A DNA stretch of 51,502 bases from an uncultured Bacilli bacterium (GTDB taxonomy: Bacteria > Bacillota_I > Bacilli_A > RF39 > UBA660): NCBI GenBank assembly GCA_944331715.1, contig CALVIP010000006.1, positions 1 through 51,502 of the forward strand, given 5' to 3'. The notes under the pieces are model-generated. The model did not search any database. It saw only the letters and a program-made list of their open reading frames with translations, and was not told the origin of the DNA. A program made the position numbers and the translations under genes. Below, piece after piece: positions 23,463 to 31,761 of the stretch (its first letter is position 1; the number at the start of each line of letters is the position of its first letter).

Positions 23463-25232
23463 TTAATTACTTTTATACCAAATATTTTTAATATCTACGT
23501 TATTAGACAAAGGTTCAGGGTCCGCTTTTTGAAATTGCATATTAATTGGAACTTTAAAAGCACTACCAAAGGCAATAGCATTACCTGGTTTTAGGCTCTT
23601 AAGTTGGTTAGCAACTTCCAGAGTAATTGATGGTACCATATCTTTAATATAGGTTAAGTCTTTTGGATGTAGTGTTCTTAAAATAACAAAGTTTGAACAT
23701 TGGGAAATAGCAGTATCTGATAGTTCACTAGGTCTTTGGGTAATTAAACCTAAAAGAACACCATATTTACGACCTTCTTTAGTTATACGATCAAAAATAT
23801 TATAACCAAGTATTTCTGTATCTGTATCTTTTTGAACATATCTATGAGCTTCCTCAATAATTATATGATATGGAACACTACCACGATTTTCGTTAGTAAC
23901 TGCAGTATCGAATATTAATTTTGATATTATTTTTGTTATAACTTTTGCAAGACGATCTTCTATATAACTAATATTAAAGTTTATTATTTGACAACGCTTG
24001 CCTTCCATATTAGTAAATAATTTATCTAAAAATGTCTCTTTATTAATATATGTATTTGAATCAAAGAATACATGATTAGGACTATTAGCAAGAGTATGTA
24101 ATCTAACACTTAAGACGTTAGCATAATCATAAACTTTATCACTCTTTAATATTCCTTCACTTATAAGAGCGAAATCCATCGCTGTTTCTAAATCTTTTAG
24201 AGTATAGGCAATAAACTTCTGTGGTTTATCTTCTAAGTTAAAGTCATCCATTATAAATTGTTTTACAAAGTTAACAACAAGTTCCATTTCCATTAATTTA
24301 CCTGTTTTATCTATATATAAACATTGTTTAAAAGTTCTAGTATAACCAGGTTGTACTATTTTAGCATCAAGACTTAAGTCTTCTGTATTAAATTTAGTAA
24401 GTACTGCTATTACTTGGTCTCTTATCTTTGTAGATTGATGTCCACTTAATAAAATATCAAGAACTGCTCTTGCAATAATATCATTTTTATATTTAATAAC
24501 ATCAGGATCATCTCCTGTTAAGATATTAACAAGACTTAAAGCTTTTTCAATAATAGGAATTTGGTTTGGAGTTGTAACATCAAGTAGTAATGCTAAATCA
24601 TCTACTCCTAGTAACCATAAAGGTATGTTTAGTATTTCACTCATCGTATTTTCAGGATTAGTTGTATAAGTTTTATAGTGCATATTAGGATTTACTTTAT
24701 CAATATTACCTAATGCTCTTGTATACTCTCCATAAGCATCAAACATAATGACATGAGCACCAACTGGACTTTTTTTAGGATCTGCAAAAACATTTTGTAA
24801 AATACGACTAACAGAAAATGATTTACCAGCACCAGAATTACCTAGTATTGCAAAATGATTACTGAAAAAACCATTTATATCTACATTAATTTTATAATTT
24901 TGATAAATATTAGACATACCAAAAGTAACTTCTTTTTCAGTAGGTTCCATTGGTCCTAATATTAAAGATAGTTCATCCATCGTTACTATTCTAGTAGTAG
25001 ATTTAAATGACGGTTTGGCACTAATACCTGGTAAAAATCTATCACCTTTTATTTCTCCTACGATATTTATTTTTAAAGTTGTTTTAGTACTATTAACAAT
25101 TTCTCCTACTATTTTAGTTCCATTATCTTCAAAGATAACATGTAAATTCAATAAATTAGCTTGCTTAGTTATATCTATAGTTAAATCTAAAATAACATTG
25201 TTATCTACTATTTCTCTAATTGTACCTAACAC
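23463..25232 (-). CDS. HerA/DUF87-type ATPase
   Basis: 589 aa. An N-terminal beta-barrel (HAS-barrel-like, ~1-90) is followed by an ATPase with Walker A GNSGAGKS (131-138) and an IIIEEAHRY Walker B. In other organisms HerA works with the NurA nuclease in DNA-end processing or in phage-defence complexes; no partner nuclease is adjacent. The start is GTG at 25232, after AGAAGGTG. Confidence 0.8.
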   Translation of the reverse strand: MLGTIREIVDNNVILDLTIDITKQANLLNLHVIFEDNGTKIVGEIVNSTKTTLKINIVGEIKGDRFLPGISAKPSFKSTTRIVTMDELSLILGPMEPTEKEVTFGMSNIYQNYKINVDINGFFSNHFAILGNSGAGKSFSVSRILQNVFADPKKSPVGAHVIMFDAYGEYTRALGNIDKVNPNMHYKTYTTNPENTMSEILNIPLWLLGVDDLALLLDVTTPNQIPIIEKALSLVNILTGDDPDVIKYKNDIIARAVLDILLSGHQSTKIRDQVIAVLTKFNTEDLSLDAKIVQPGYTRTFKQCLYIDKTGKLMEMELVVNFVKQFIMDDFNLEDKPQKFIAYTLKDLETAMDFALISEGILKSDKVYDYANVLSVRLHTLANSPNHVFFDSNTYINKETFLDKLFTNMEGKRCQIINFNISYIEDRLAKVITKIISKLIFDTAVTNENRGSVPYHIIIEEAHRYVQKDTDTEILGYNIFDRITKEGRKYGVLLGLITQRPSELSDTAISQCSNFVILRTLHPKDLTYIKDMVPSITLEVANQLKSLKPGNAIAFGSAFKVPINMQFQKADPEPLSNNVDIKNIWYKSN

Positions 25233-25445
25233 GTTAACACCTTCTTATTCTATATTGATTATACTATATTTTTTTTTCAGTAACAAGTGCCTTTTTTTGA
25301 TATTTATTTGTTTCATTGAAAAGGCAATTATGATACTATTTATTTAGAGATATAATACTAATAACAGTTAGGTGATCTACCTCCACAGTATATTTAAATA
25401 TATAGCTAAGGAGGTGAAAGCACTACACTATATTTTTTTTGGGCG

Positions 25446-25529
25446 ATGCATTTAAAGTTGGAATACTTAGCATTTGTAGTTATTATCCTAGTACTAATAT
25501 TACTACCCGTAATAGCGGTTAAAAAATAA
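25446..25529 (+). CDS. Small hydrophobic peptide, candidate type I toxin (27 aa)
   Basis: A 27-codon frame starting MHLKLEYLAFVVII and ending with a Leu/Val helix and Lys-Lys. The size and shape match type I membrane toxins. The strong AAGGAGGTG site lies some 30 bp upstream, too far for this ATG. A GTG at 25414 with proper spacing opens a 13-codon frame that ends before the peptide. A -1 slip on the T8 run (25433-25440) would join the two. Alternatively the T8 length may be a sequencing error. Confidence 0.4.
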   Translation: MHLKLEYLAFVVIILVLILLPVIAVKK

Positions 25530-25545
25530 TAGAGGGCAAAAGAAA

Positions 25546-25577
25546 GACACCTAACTTCTTCCTAGAAGTATGGTGTC
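25546..25577 (-). terminator. Terminator-like hairpin of a possible antisense RNA
   Basis: Two-part stem GACACC/GGTGTC enclosing ACTTCT/AGAAGT with a 4-nt loop. On the minus strand it is followed by TTTCTTTT, so it would end an RNA made antisense to the 3' end of the putative toxin mRNA. A TATAAT on that strand at 25619-25624 could be its -10. Confidence 0.45.
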
Positions 25578-25667
25578 AACACACTTAGTGGAGATAACAT
25601 CTAACAGGCAAGATTAGATTATATATTAAAAGAAAAACTAGGCTACTAATTTCTATTAGTTATATGA

Positions 25668-26090
25668 CTATGCTACTACTTTTTCTTTTTTACTTTCTTT
25701 ATACTTTTTTGAAATTTTTGCTAAAGCTTCTGTATTGATTATATTATACACTTCATTGTATACTGACATTAATTCTTCTTCTGGAAGTTTAGCAATTTTT
25801 CTTTCGAATTGAGCTTTTTCTATTTTTATTGGCATTTCTATTCTAATATATGACTTTTTAGCTAAGCCTATTTTTCGCCAATCTTTTATTAGTTTTCTTT
25901 TATATCTATCATATTGTGTAGTTAATTTTAAAACATGAAAGTTTCTATTATCCTCTTCAACAATTAATCCACGTCCGTCATCTAAAATAAGACATGGTCT
26001 TCGTTGTAATTTAACATTAATATCATTATTTTTGTCAATTTCTAATATTGGAATTGTTACTAACCAAATTTCACCGATTTCTGCATTCAT
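25668..26090 (-). CDS. PemK/MazF-like toxin
   Basis: 140 aa. The opening IGEIWLVTIPILEIDKNND, then RRPCLILDDGRGLIVEED, is the MazF-type start with an insertion. AKKSYIRIEM parallels the second conserved block. A lysine-rich tail follows. A probable endoribonuclease, paired with the 68-aa gene one base upstream. It is unrelated in detail to the PemK at 20537. Confidence 0.65.
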   Translation of the reverse strand: MNAEIGEIWLVTIPILEIDKNNDINVKLQRRPCLILDDGRGLIVEEDNRNFHVLKLTTQYDRYKRKLIKDWRKIGLAKKSYIRIEMPIKIEKAQFERKIAKLPEEELMSVYNEVYNIINTEALAKISKKYKESKKEKVVA

Positions 26091-26091
26091 A

Positions 26092-26298
26092 CTACAATAC
26101 CCTCCTGCGTTTTAAATCTTTTTCTGATAGTCCTAGACTTTTTAATATTGAATTGTCATACTTTTTATTTGTCTCATTTCTTTTGTAATAATTGTTGACT
26201 TTAATATTTTTCAAGCTCTTTCTGTACTCTTTGAGAGTAAGTCCTAACATAGATGCACAATCTTTTTCTTCTTCAATAAATTGTTGTTTATCTAACAT
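26092..26298 (-). CDS. Probable antitoxin partner of the PemK-like toxin
   Basis: 68 aa, all helical, highly charged, with a short N-terminal helix around ASMLGLTLKEYRKSL and a basic end KDLKRRRVL. Position and size fit an antitoxin, though no family is recognised. AAAGGAGTGAG precedes the ATG. It begins 57 bp past the 3' end of tRNA-Arg on the same strand. Confidence 0.55.
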   Translation of the reverse strand: MLDKQQFIEEEKDCASMLGLTLKEYRKSLKNIKVNNYYKRNETNKKYDNSILKSLGLSEKDLKRRRVL

Positions 26299-26354
26299 AA
26301 AAACTCACTCCTTTCTTTATCTAAAATTATTTAAATCAATGTAATTTTATTAAA

Positions 26355-26429
26355 TGGCGTCCCCAGAGGGAATCGAACCTTCATCTAAGCCTTAGGAGGG
26401 CCTTGTTCTATCCGTTGAACTATGGGGAC
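26355..26429 (-). tRNA. tRNA-Arg (anticodon CCU)
   Basis: 75 nt including an encoded CCA. Acceptor GTCCCCA/TGGGGAC, D arm GTTC/GAAC, anticodon loop CTCCTAA (CCU, reading AGG), T loop TTCGATT. The T stem has one A·C mismatch at the 51/63 position; all other stems pair. Confidence 0.93.
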
Positions 26430-26448
26430 ATATTAAAAAGATAAATAT

Positions 26449-26477
26449 ATTTTAGCATATCTTTTTATATTTGTTAA
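26449..26477 (-). promoter_or_regulatory. Promoter of tRNA-Arg
   Basis: Minus strand -35 TTAACA (26472-26477), 17-bp spacer, -10 TAAAAT (26449-26454), giving a short leader of about 13 nt. Confidence 0.65.
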
Positions 26478-26481
26478 GTAT

Positions 26482-26970
26482 CTAAACCACAGTTGAAGTT
26501 AAATAAATATCTAAGTCACCATCAATATTTTCATTATCATTAGTCCACATAGTAATAGTATAAGTTTTAGTCTCATTATTACCTAAATTATTTTCTAAGA
26601 TATAACCATCAAGAGAAAGATTTCTAATATCTGTTTGATATCCTTCATTATCAGTAAGAATATGACTAACATAATTATTATTATCATTAGTTAAGTTATT
26701 AAATTTAATAACAAAGCTTATATCTTTATTACCATCATTTGTTACTGTTAAATATTTAGTAATTTTATTAGAAGAGATTTCTAAAGAATCAAAACCACTA
26801 TAAGTAATATCTTTATTAAATTCAATATTATTGGCCATTAATGACTCTTTTATTCTTGCTTTATGTTGATATGGGCCAAACCAAAACCAAGTAAGTAATG
26901 ATATAACTACTACTACAAAAATTATATCTATAATATATTTTCTAATCAATAAATCTCTTGTATTAGTCAT
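26482..26970 (-). CDS. Uncharacterised single-span extracellular protein
   Basis: 162 aa: a short basic N-terminus, one membrane helix (12-31), then an exported beta-rich domain with many Asn/Asp and repeated NxT-type strands (KYLTVTNDGNKDISFVIKF). It resembles surface-exposed immunoglobulin-like folds but no family is named. AAAGGGGG precedes the ATG. It is preceded closely by the helicase-loader gene. Confidence 0.55.
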   Translation of the reverse strand: MTNTRDLLIRKYIIDIIFVVVVISLLTWFWFGPYQHKARIKESLMANNIEFNKDITYSGFDSLEISSNKITKYLTVTNDGNKDISFVIKFNNLTNDNNNYVSHILTDNEGYQTDIRNLSLDGYILENNLGNNETKTYTITMWTNDNENIDGDLDIYLTSTVV

Positions 26971-27017
26971 ATTAGTACCCCCTTTAATTAAGGCATATTA
27001 TAACATATTTTCTCTAA

Positions 27018-28328
27018 TTAGACAAGACTATCTATAAGTTTATCTAACTCTTCTCTTTCTTCTTCATTAGTATTATCAGTATCTAATTCTTTACCAAACC
27101 AGTCTGGTAATATTTCTTCTTTCGCTATTTTTTTAGATACAGTTTTATTTTTAGTGGTATTAGTAGCAAGTTTTTTCATTTTCTTATATTCTTTTTCTGT
27201 TAACTTCATCGCTTCTTCTACTGTTTCAATATTAAGTCGTTTCCACTGTCCTGCAATTGTTTCTAAGTAATTACGGTTTAACTTCTGATTATTTATCTTC
27301 AAAGCATAAGAAATTAAAACATTAACTACCCCTGCACTTAGTTTTTGATCTAGCATCAAGTCTTCTATTAGATTTAAGTCTCTTTTAGTAGGTTCTGCTC
27401 CTTTCATTTTACTTTTTAGATAATCATATGGACTAGTATTTTCAAAAGTATAAGCCATTTTAGCCCATTTAGAAGTATCACCTGCTGGTTTCTTTAGATA
27501 ATCTGGTTGGGTTTGATAAACAAGAGTTGGAAGACTTCCTACATTTTCAAAAGAATAGTAGTTACGACAATTCTTTCTTAAGAGAGTTTTATCAATTAAA
27601 CCTTTCTCATTTAAAGAAGTCCTAACAAGTCCACTCATTCTTTCTGTATCAATGTTATAGACTAGAGCAAGGTTATTAATTAGTTTTTTAGTCTCTTTAT
27701 CAAAACATCTATTACTAACAAGACCACTAGGAATAGAAGATATTAAAAGATTAAAGTCTATCATATCATTTAGAATTATAGAAGAAGTTTCTTTCTTTTC
27801 TACATCTTCTATTACTTCAAATGGTTTTAAGTTACTACTTTTAAATACCTCATTAAATTTATGAGAGATATCTTCATAATCAGTTAATCTAACTCTTGGT
27901 ACTTTAAACATTTCTAAACGTTTATCATATTCTTTTTTACCAATATTATTGTATAGGACGATATTTAATATTGGATGATTAAAAAACTCATTAGCACTGA
28001 TAGGAGAATATAAAAGATAAACATAGTTATTAACACTTCCTTTTTTCAAATAGGTTTTTAAAAGTCCTACTGCTTCTAATTTCTCTCTTGCTATCATAAT
28101 ATCTTCAAGTCTAAGTTGCATTATACTCATTAAATGATGATGATTTAAATCATCACTAAGACGATTAAACTCATCTAAATCATCTATTAAAGTAAAGTAA
28201 AGACTAACAGCAGTATAACCTATTATAGGTTGATAAAGCATAGTTAAAAGACGTCTATCTTCTTCATGAAGGACTGTTTTATTAACTACTATATAGGTAT
28301 CTGCTGGTAATAAGGTAATATTCTTCAT
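27018..28328 (-). CDS. dnaB: DnaB-type replication initiation/membrane attachment protein (helicase loader)
   Basis: A protein of about 436 aa of the Firmicutes DnaB/DnaD superfamily, which loads the replicative helicase (DnaC in Bacillus) at oriC and restart sites. N-terminal winged-helix region (LPADTYIVVNKTVLHEEDRR). C-terminal DnaB_2 domain with YDYLKSKMKGAEPTKRDL and VVNVLISYALKINNQKLNRN. The ATG at 28328 is preferred over the GTG at 28337 because AGGGG lies eight bases ahead. DnaI is not next to it, unlike in Bacillus. Confidence 0.85.
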   Translation of the reverse strand: MKNITLLPADTYIVVNKTVLHEEDRRLLTMLYQPIIGYTAVSLYFTLIDDLDEFNRLSDDLNHHHLMSIMQLRLEDIMIAREKLEAVGLLKTYLKKGSVNNYVYLLYSPISANEFFNHPILNIVLYNNIGKKEYDKRLEMFKVPRVRLTDYEDISHKFNEVFKSSNLKPFEVIEDVEKKETSSIILNDMIDFNLLISSIPSGLVSNRCFDKETKKLINNLALVYNIDTERMSGLVRTSLNEKGLIDKTLLRKNCRNYYSFENVGSLPTLVYQTQPDYLKKPAGDTSKWAKMAYTFENTSPYDYLKSKMKGAEPTKRDLNLIEDLMLDQKLSAGVVNVLISYALKINNQKLNRNYLETIAGQWKRLNIETVEEAMKLTEKEYKKMKKLATNTTKNKTVSKKIAKEEILPDWFGKELDTDNTNEEEREELDKLIDSLV

Positions 28329-28385
28329 AGTCTTCACCCCTAGAAATAGTATAGAGGAAAATAAAAAAAAAGACTAGAACTTTTT

Positions 28386-28643
28386 CTAATCTTTTTTATT
28401 TTTCTTTTTCTTATCAATTGGTACTATCTTAACAGTATAACCAATTGGTTCTAATATTTTCATTAGGGTATTAACTTGTGGAGATGTTATTAAATTTTCA
28501 ATTCTTGTAATAGTTAATCTAATAACTCCAGATTGATTAGCCATTGCTTCTTGAGTTAGGTGATTATCCTTTCTTAATTTAATAAAATCTTGTACAAAAT
28601 CATACTCTAATTCTTTTAACTTATCTTCTTTATTTTTATCCAT
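28386..28643 (-). CDS. XRE-family transcriptional regulator
   Basis: 85 aa. A Cro/cI helix-turn-helix in LRKDNHLTQEAMANQSGVIR followed by TRIENL. The basic tail IDKKKKNKKD resembles HigA-type antitoxins. The ATG at 28643 follows AGGAGGG. No toxin gene adjoins, so it may be an orphan antitoxin or a simple regulator. Confidence 0.75.
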   Translation of the reverse strand: MDKNKEDKLKELEYDFVQDFIKLRKDNHLTQEAMANQSGVIRLTITRIENLITSPQVNTLMKILEPIGYTVKIVPIDKKKKNKKD

Positions 28644-28662
28644 GAGTATCCCTCCTGCTAAT

Positions 28663-28691
28663 AATGTAACATAGCATATACGGTTAATCAA
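28663..28691 (-). promoter_or_regulatory. Promoter of the XRE gene
   Basis: Minus strand -35 TTGATT (28686-28691), 17 bp, -10 TACATT (28663-28668). The leader is only about 13 nt. Confidence 0.55.
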
Positions 28692-28708
28692 TAGTTTTTT
28701 GAAAAAAA

Positions 28709-28724
28709 TTACGAAATTTCGTAA
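28709..28724 (-). terminator. Palindrome/terminator upstream of the XRE gene
   Basis: A perfect 16-bp palindrome TTACGAAATTTCGTAA followed by T7 on the minus strand. The same core is used in the terminators at 3732 and 4183. An operator role for the XRE protein is the alternative, as it lies about 60 bp upstream of the expected transcription start. Confidence 0.5.
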
Positions 28725-28770
28725 ATTTTGTTGATTTACTTAGGTATAAAGTACAATAATCAATCAAAAA

Positions 28771-28796
28771 AGCTTAATAAAATCAATTATTAAGCT
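28771..28796 (-). terminator. Terminator of the acidic membrane-protein gene
   Basis: Stem AGCTTAATA/TATTAAGCT with T6 on the minus strand, overlapping the gene's stop codon at 28795. Confidence 0.8.
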
Positions 28797-29922
28797 AATC
28801 TAACTTCTGTTGTAACTCTTTTAACTTAGATAAAAACTCATTAGTTTTTCTAATCTCTTCATCAAACTTATCATAATTAGCAGTATTTTCGAGTTCTAAA
28901 GTTGTATTTTTCTTAACTGGTTCTTCTTCAATACCATATATAGGACTAATAATAGGACTTGGATGATAAGTACTCTTCTTTTCACTATAAGCTTCTTTAA
29001 GTGGTGTAACTTTTTCTTTAGCACTTAAGAAGTCATCAATAGAAAGTTTAGGCTTTTCTTCTTTAGGTTCTTCCTCTACTTCTAGTACTTCAACTTGTTC
29101 TTTTTCTTTTCTATATCTTTCTTCTAATTCTTGAATACTTATAGGTTCATTACCATCATCTTGATATTGTGTTACTTCGTTTTGTTCTGTAATTGTTTTA
29201 CCTTTAGCGATTAATTCATCTAAACTAATAATAGCATTTTCTTCTTGTTCTGTTTCAAACTTAGTAAGTTCTATATTTTCTTCTTTCTCTTCAGATTCTA
29301 GTTTCTTTAACTCTTCTGTAATTCTTTCAAGTTCAGCTTTCGCTTCACTTTCAGTATAAACTTCATCTTTATATTTAATTACTTCTTCTTCATTTTTAGG
29401 ACTTTCAACAGGTGTAATAACAGTAGGTTCTACTACCTCTACCTTTTCTTCAAACTGGTTATTTAACATAATACTATCATTTATATTAACAGGATTTTCT
29501 TTAACACTAACAACTACTGGTTCTACTTCAATAGGACTAGAGGCAACACTTTCAATAACAACTTCAGGAGTTGGCTTGGCTTCTACTACTTCAATTTTTT
29601 CTTCAGGGACAATGACTGGATTAACTACAGTTGCGTTGCTAACTAGAGGAACTTCTATTTTTTCTTCTTTTATTTCTTCCATTTTAGGTTCTTCTTTTAT
29701 AATAGGAGTAGTTTTCCTAGCATTTTCTTCCTTATTCACTCTTGCAACTTCTTCTACTAATTTATTTAGTTGCATAGTATTATTTTGTAACTTTTTCTTC
29801 TCTTCATGTTTTTTCATAAATTCATGGAACCAAAGAATAAAATACACAAATAAAATTAGTCCAATAATTGCTAGAACTATTAAAACCTCCTTAGTTGCTA
29901 AAAAATCTATTATATTTTCCAT
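28795..29922 (-). CDS. Membrane-anchored acidic coiled-coil protein
   Basis: 375 aa: an N-terminal membrane helix (13-33), then a mostly disordered Glu/Lys/Val/Pro-rich region with short coiled coils (190-220, 260-285, 355-375). A short block PSPIISPIYG near residue 325 stands out; I recall similar blocks in related Firmicutes envelope proteins. The architecture suggests a cell-division or envelope scaffold, but no function can be assigned. GAGGTG precedes the ATG. Confidence 0.6.
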   Translation of the reverse strand: MENIIDFLATKEVLIVLAIIGLILFVYFILWFHEFMKKHEEKKKLQNNTMQLNKLVEEVARVNKEENARKTTPIIKEEPKMEEIKEEKIEVPLVSNATVVNPVIVPEEKIEVVEAKPTPEVVIESVASSPIEVEPVVVSVKENPVNINDSIMLNNQFEEKVEVVEPTVITPVESPKNEEEVIKYKDEVYTESEAKAELERITEELKKLESEEKEENIELTKFETEQEENAIISLDELIAKGKTITEQNEVTQYQDDGNEPISIQELEERYRKEKEQVEVLEVEEEPKEEKPKLSIDDFLSAKEKVTPLKEAYSEKKSTYHPSPIISPIYGIEEEPVKKNTTLELENTANYDKFDEEIRKTNEFLSKLKELQQKLD

Positions 29923-30109
29923 TAATCGACACCTCTTTACTACACTGATAAATTCAGTTTAGCATAGTCTTAAATATTAAAAAAGTAGTTACATAAAATT
30001 TTACAGAAAAAATACACTGACTTTACAAAAGACATTTACATTTCTTTACGAACATATTTTTACATATTTTTTAAGTTTTACAGTCATATATATAATTAGA
30101 GGTGGGTCT

Positions 30110-31405
30110 ATGAGAAAAGAGACTTTTATAAAATCAACGATTATTCTAATTATTGGAGGCTTTTTAACTAAAGTATTAGGAATGATTATAAAGATAGTTA
30201 TGAGTAGACTAATGGGTAGTGAAGGAATTGGATTATATATGTTAGTCTTACCTACTTTCTCTTTATTAATTGGTCTATGTCAATTTGGTATTCCCACTGC
30301 TTTATCAAAGTTAATTGCAGAAGACTCTAAAAATAATAAAAGGCTTCTCTTTTCTCTGTTACCTATTTCTTTAATAATTAATATTATAATAATTTCTTTT
30401 GTTATTGTTATTGCCCCTACTCTTGCCTTTAACTTTTTACATGAAGAACGTGCCCTGCTTCCTATTCTTGCAATATGTGTAGTTTTACCTTTAACTAGTA
30501 CTTCTAGTATCTTAAGAAGTTATTTCTTTGGTAAACAACAGATGCTTCCTCATGTTACTTCTAATGTTTTAGAAGATATTATAAGACTTATTTTAATTAT
30601 TATAGGTGTTCCTATTTTTATAAATAAAGGCTTAGAAGTTGCCGTTACTTTTGTAATATTAACTAATATTATTAGTGAACTCTCATCTATTTTAATATTA
30701 TTTTTCTTCTTACCAAAGAATTTAACTATAAAGAAAAAAGATCTTGCTTTTTCTAAGGGATATGCAAAAGAAGCGATGAATATAAGTATTCCATCAACTG
30801 CAAGTAGACTTATTGGTTCTTTTGGATACTTTTTAGAGCCGATAATACTAACAAACGCTCTAACTTATGTAGGATATAGTTCTAAATTTATTGTAACAGA
30901 ATATGGTGTTATCAGTGGTTTTGTTATGCCCCTACTTCTATTGCCATCTTTCTTTACAATGGCGATAAGTCAAGCCTTACTACCAGTTATATCAAAAGCG
31001 ACAAGTAATAAGCATTATGACTATGCTAAAAAGAAATTAAAACAAGCGATTGGAATATCTCTTTTAATAGGAGTTCCTGCTTCTCTTCTTCTTGCTATAT
31101 TCCCAGAGTTCTTCTTAGGTTTAATTTATAATACTCATGAAGGAGTCGCTTATATGAGATTTCTTGCCCCTATTTGTATTTTACAGTATATACAAGCACC
31201 ACTCTCTGCTTGTTTAGATGCTATGGGCTTAACTAAGTTAGGACTTAAGGCAACTATTATAGGTACTTTAATTAGAACCATCTTCCTACTTATTTTCTCT
31301 TTATTAAAAATTGGAATGTGGGGACTTATCTTTTCAACAAGTTTAAATGTAATATTTACAACCTTCTATAACTTATATCAAGTTAAAACTAGTCTTAAAA
31401 AATAA
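30110..31405 (+). CDS. MOP-superfamily flippase (SpoVB/MurJ-like)
   Basis: A 431-aa polytopic protein of about 12 membrane helices from the polysaccharide transporter family (SpoVB, YtgP, MurJ-like), which moves lipid-linked wall precursors across the membrane. ILIIGGFLTKVLGM followed by MSRLMGSEGIGLY is the family opening. No sporulation genes are nearby, so lipid II or polysaccharide export is more likely than a spore role. AGAGGTGGG precedes the ATG; a TATAAT lies about 15 bp ahead of it. Confidence 0.85.
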   Translation: MRKETFIKSTIILIIGGFLTKVLGMIIKIVMSRLMGSEGIGLYMLVLPTFSLLIGLCQFGIPTALSKLIAEDSKNNKRLLFSLLPISLIINIIIISFVIVIAPTLAFNFLHEERALLPILAICVVLPLTSTSSILRSYFFGKQQMLPHVTSNVLEDIIRLILIIIGVPIFINKGLEVAVTFVILTNIISELSSILILFFFLPKNLTIKKKDLAFSKGYAKEAMNISIPSTASRLIGSFGYFLEPIILTNALTYVGYSSKFIVTEYGVISGFVMPLLLLPSFFTMAISQALLPVISKATSNKHYDYAKKKLKQAIGISLLIGVPASLLLAIFPEFFLGLIYNTHEGVAYMRFLAPICILQYIQAPLSACLDAMGLTKLGLKATIIGTLIRTIFLLIFSLLKIGMWGLIFSTSLNVIFTTFYNLYQVKTSLKK

Positions 31406-31455
31406 AGCCACTTCGCAAAAACGAAAAAATTTGCTTTTTGCGAAGTGAAAGGCTT
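31405..31455. terminator. Long hairpin between convergent genes
   Basis: A 13-bp perfect stem CACTTCGCAAAAA/TTTTTGCGAAGTG (31409-31421/31435-31447) with outer AAGCC/GGCTT arms. It lies between the flippase gene (plus) and the small membrane gene (minus) and can act as a two-way terminator, though neither side has a long T-run after the outer arms. Confidence 0.6.
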
Positions 31456-31476
31456 ATGTAGGAAGAATGGAGTTTT

Positions 31477-31713
31477 TTATTTTATTCTTTTTTCTAACTT
31501 TTTCCCCTCTTTATAATTAGCATAAATGAACCTTGCCATTAAGACTCCATAAACTAAACTTGTCGCATAAAATTCATTCTTATTATTAAGAGAAATATTA
31601 TTCTCTACTATACTTACATTATATAACGTATTAACTGTATAGGCTCCACTTATTAGTCCTAAAACTGTACTATTAAACTTTATATTCTTTACTATGCTTT
31701 TAATTTTTTTCAT
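31477..31713 (-). CDS. Small membrane protein of unknown function
   Basis: A protein of about 78 aa: basic N-terminus (MKKIKSIVKNIKF), two weakly hydrophobic helices and a charged C-terminus. I place the start at ATG 31713, after AAAGGTGAAG, rather than the longer frame beginning at 31767, which would overlap the divergent regulator gene. No family recognised. Confidence 0.55.
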   Translation of the reverse strand: MKKIKSIVKNIKFNSTVLGLISGAYTVNTLYNVSIVENNISLNNKNEFYATSLVYGVLMARFIYANYKEGKKLEKRIK

Positions 31714-31761
31714 TTCTTCACCTTTTACTATGTTATAATATATGCCAAAGAGGTGGTAGTT

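Larger units (their letters stand above)
25351..25580 (+). ncRNA. Candidate structured mRNA of a third type I toxin-like locus
   Basis: A -10 TATAAT (25351-25356) would start an RNA near 25363. Its 5' end AGTTAGGTG (25366-25374) is perfectly complementary to CACCTAACT (25548-25556). The ribosome site GGAGGTG (near 25410) can pair with upstream CTACCTCC (25378-25385). Long-range 5'-3' closure and a hidden ribosome site are typical of type I toxin mRNAs. The -35 is poor. The gap 25233-25667 holds nothing else I can support. Confidence 0.4.

Noticed and set aside
30110-31405. SpoVB-like flippase as evidence of sporulation
   Set aside because: The family also serves general wall-precursor export and no spore genes are seen in the window.
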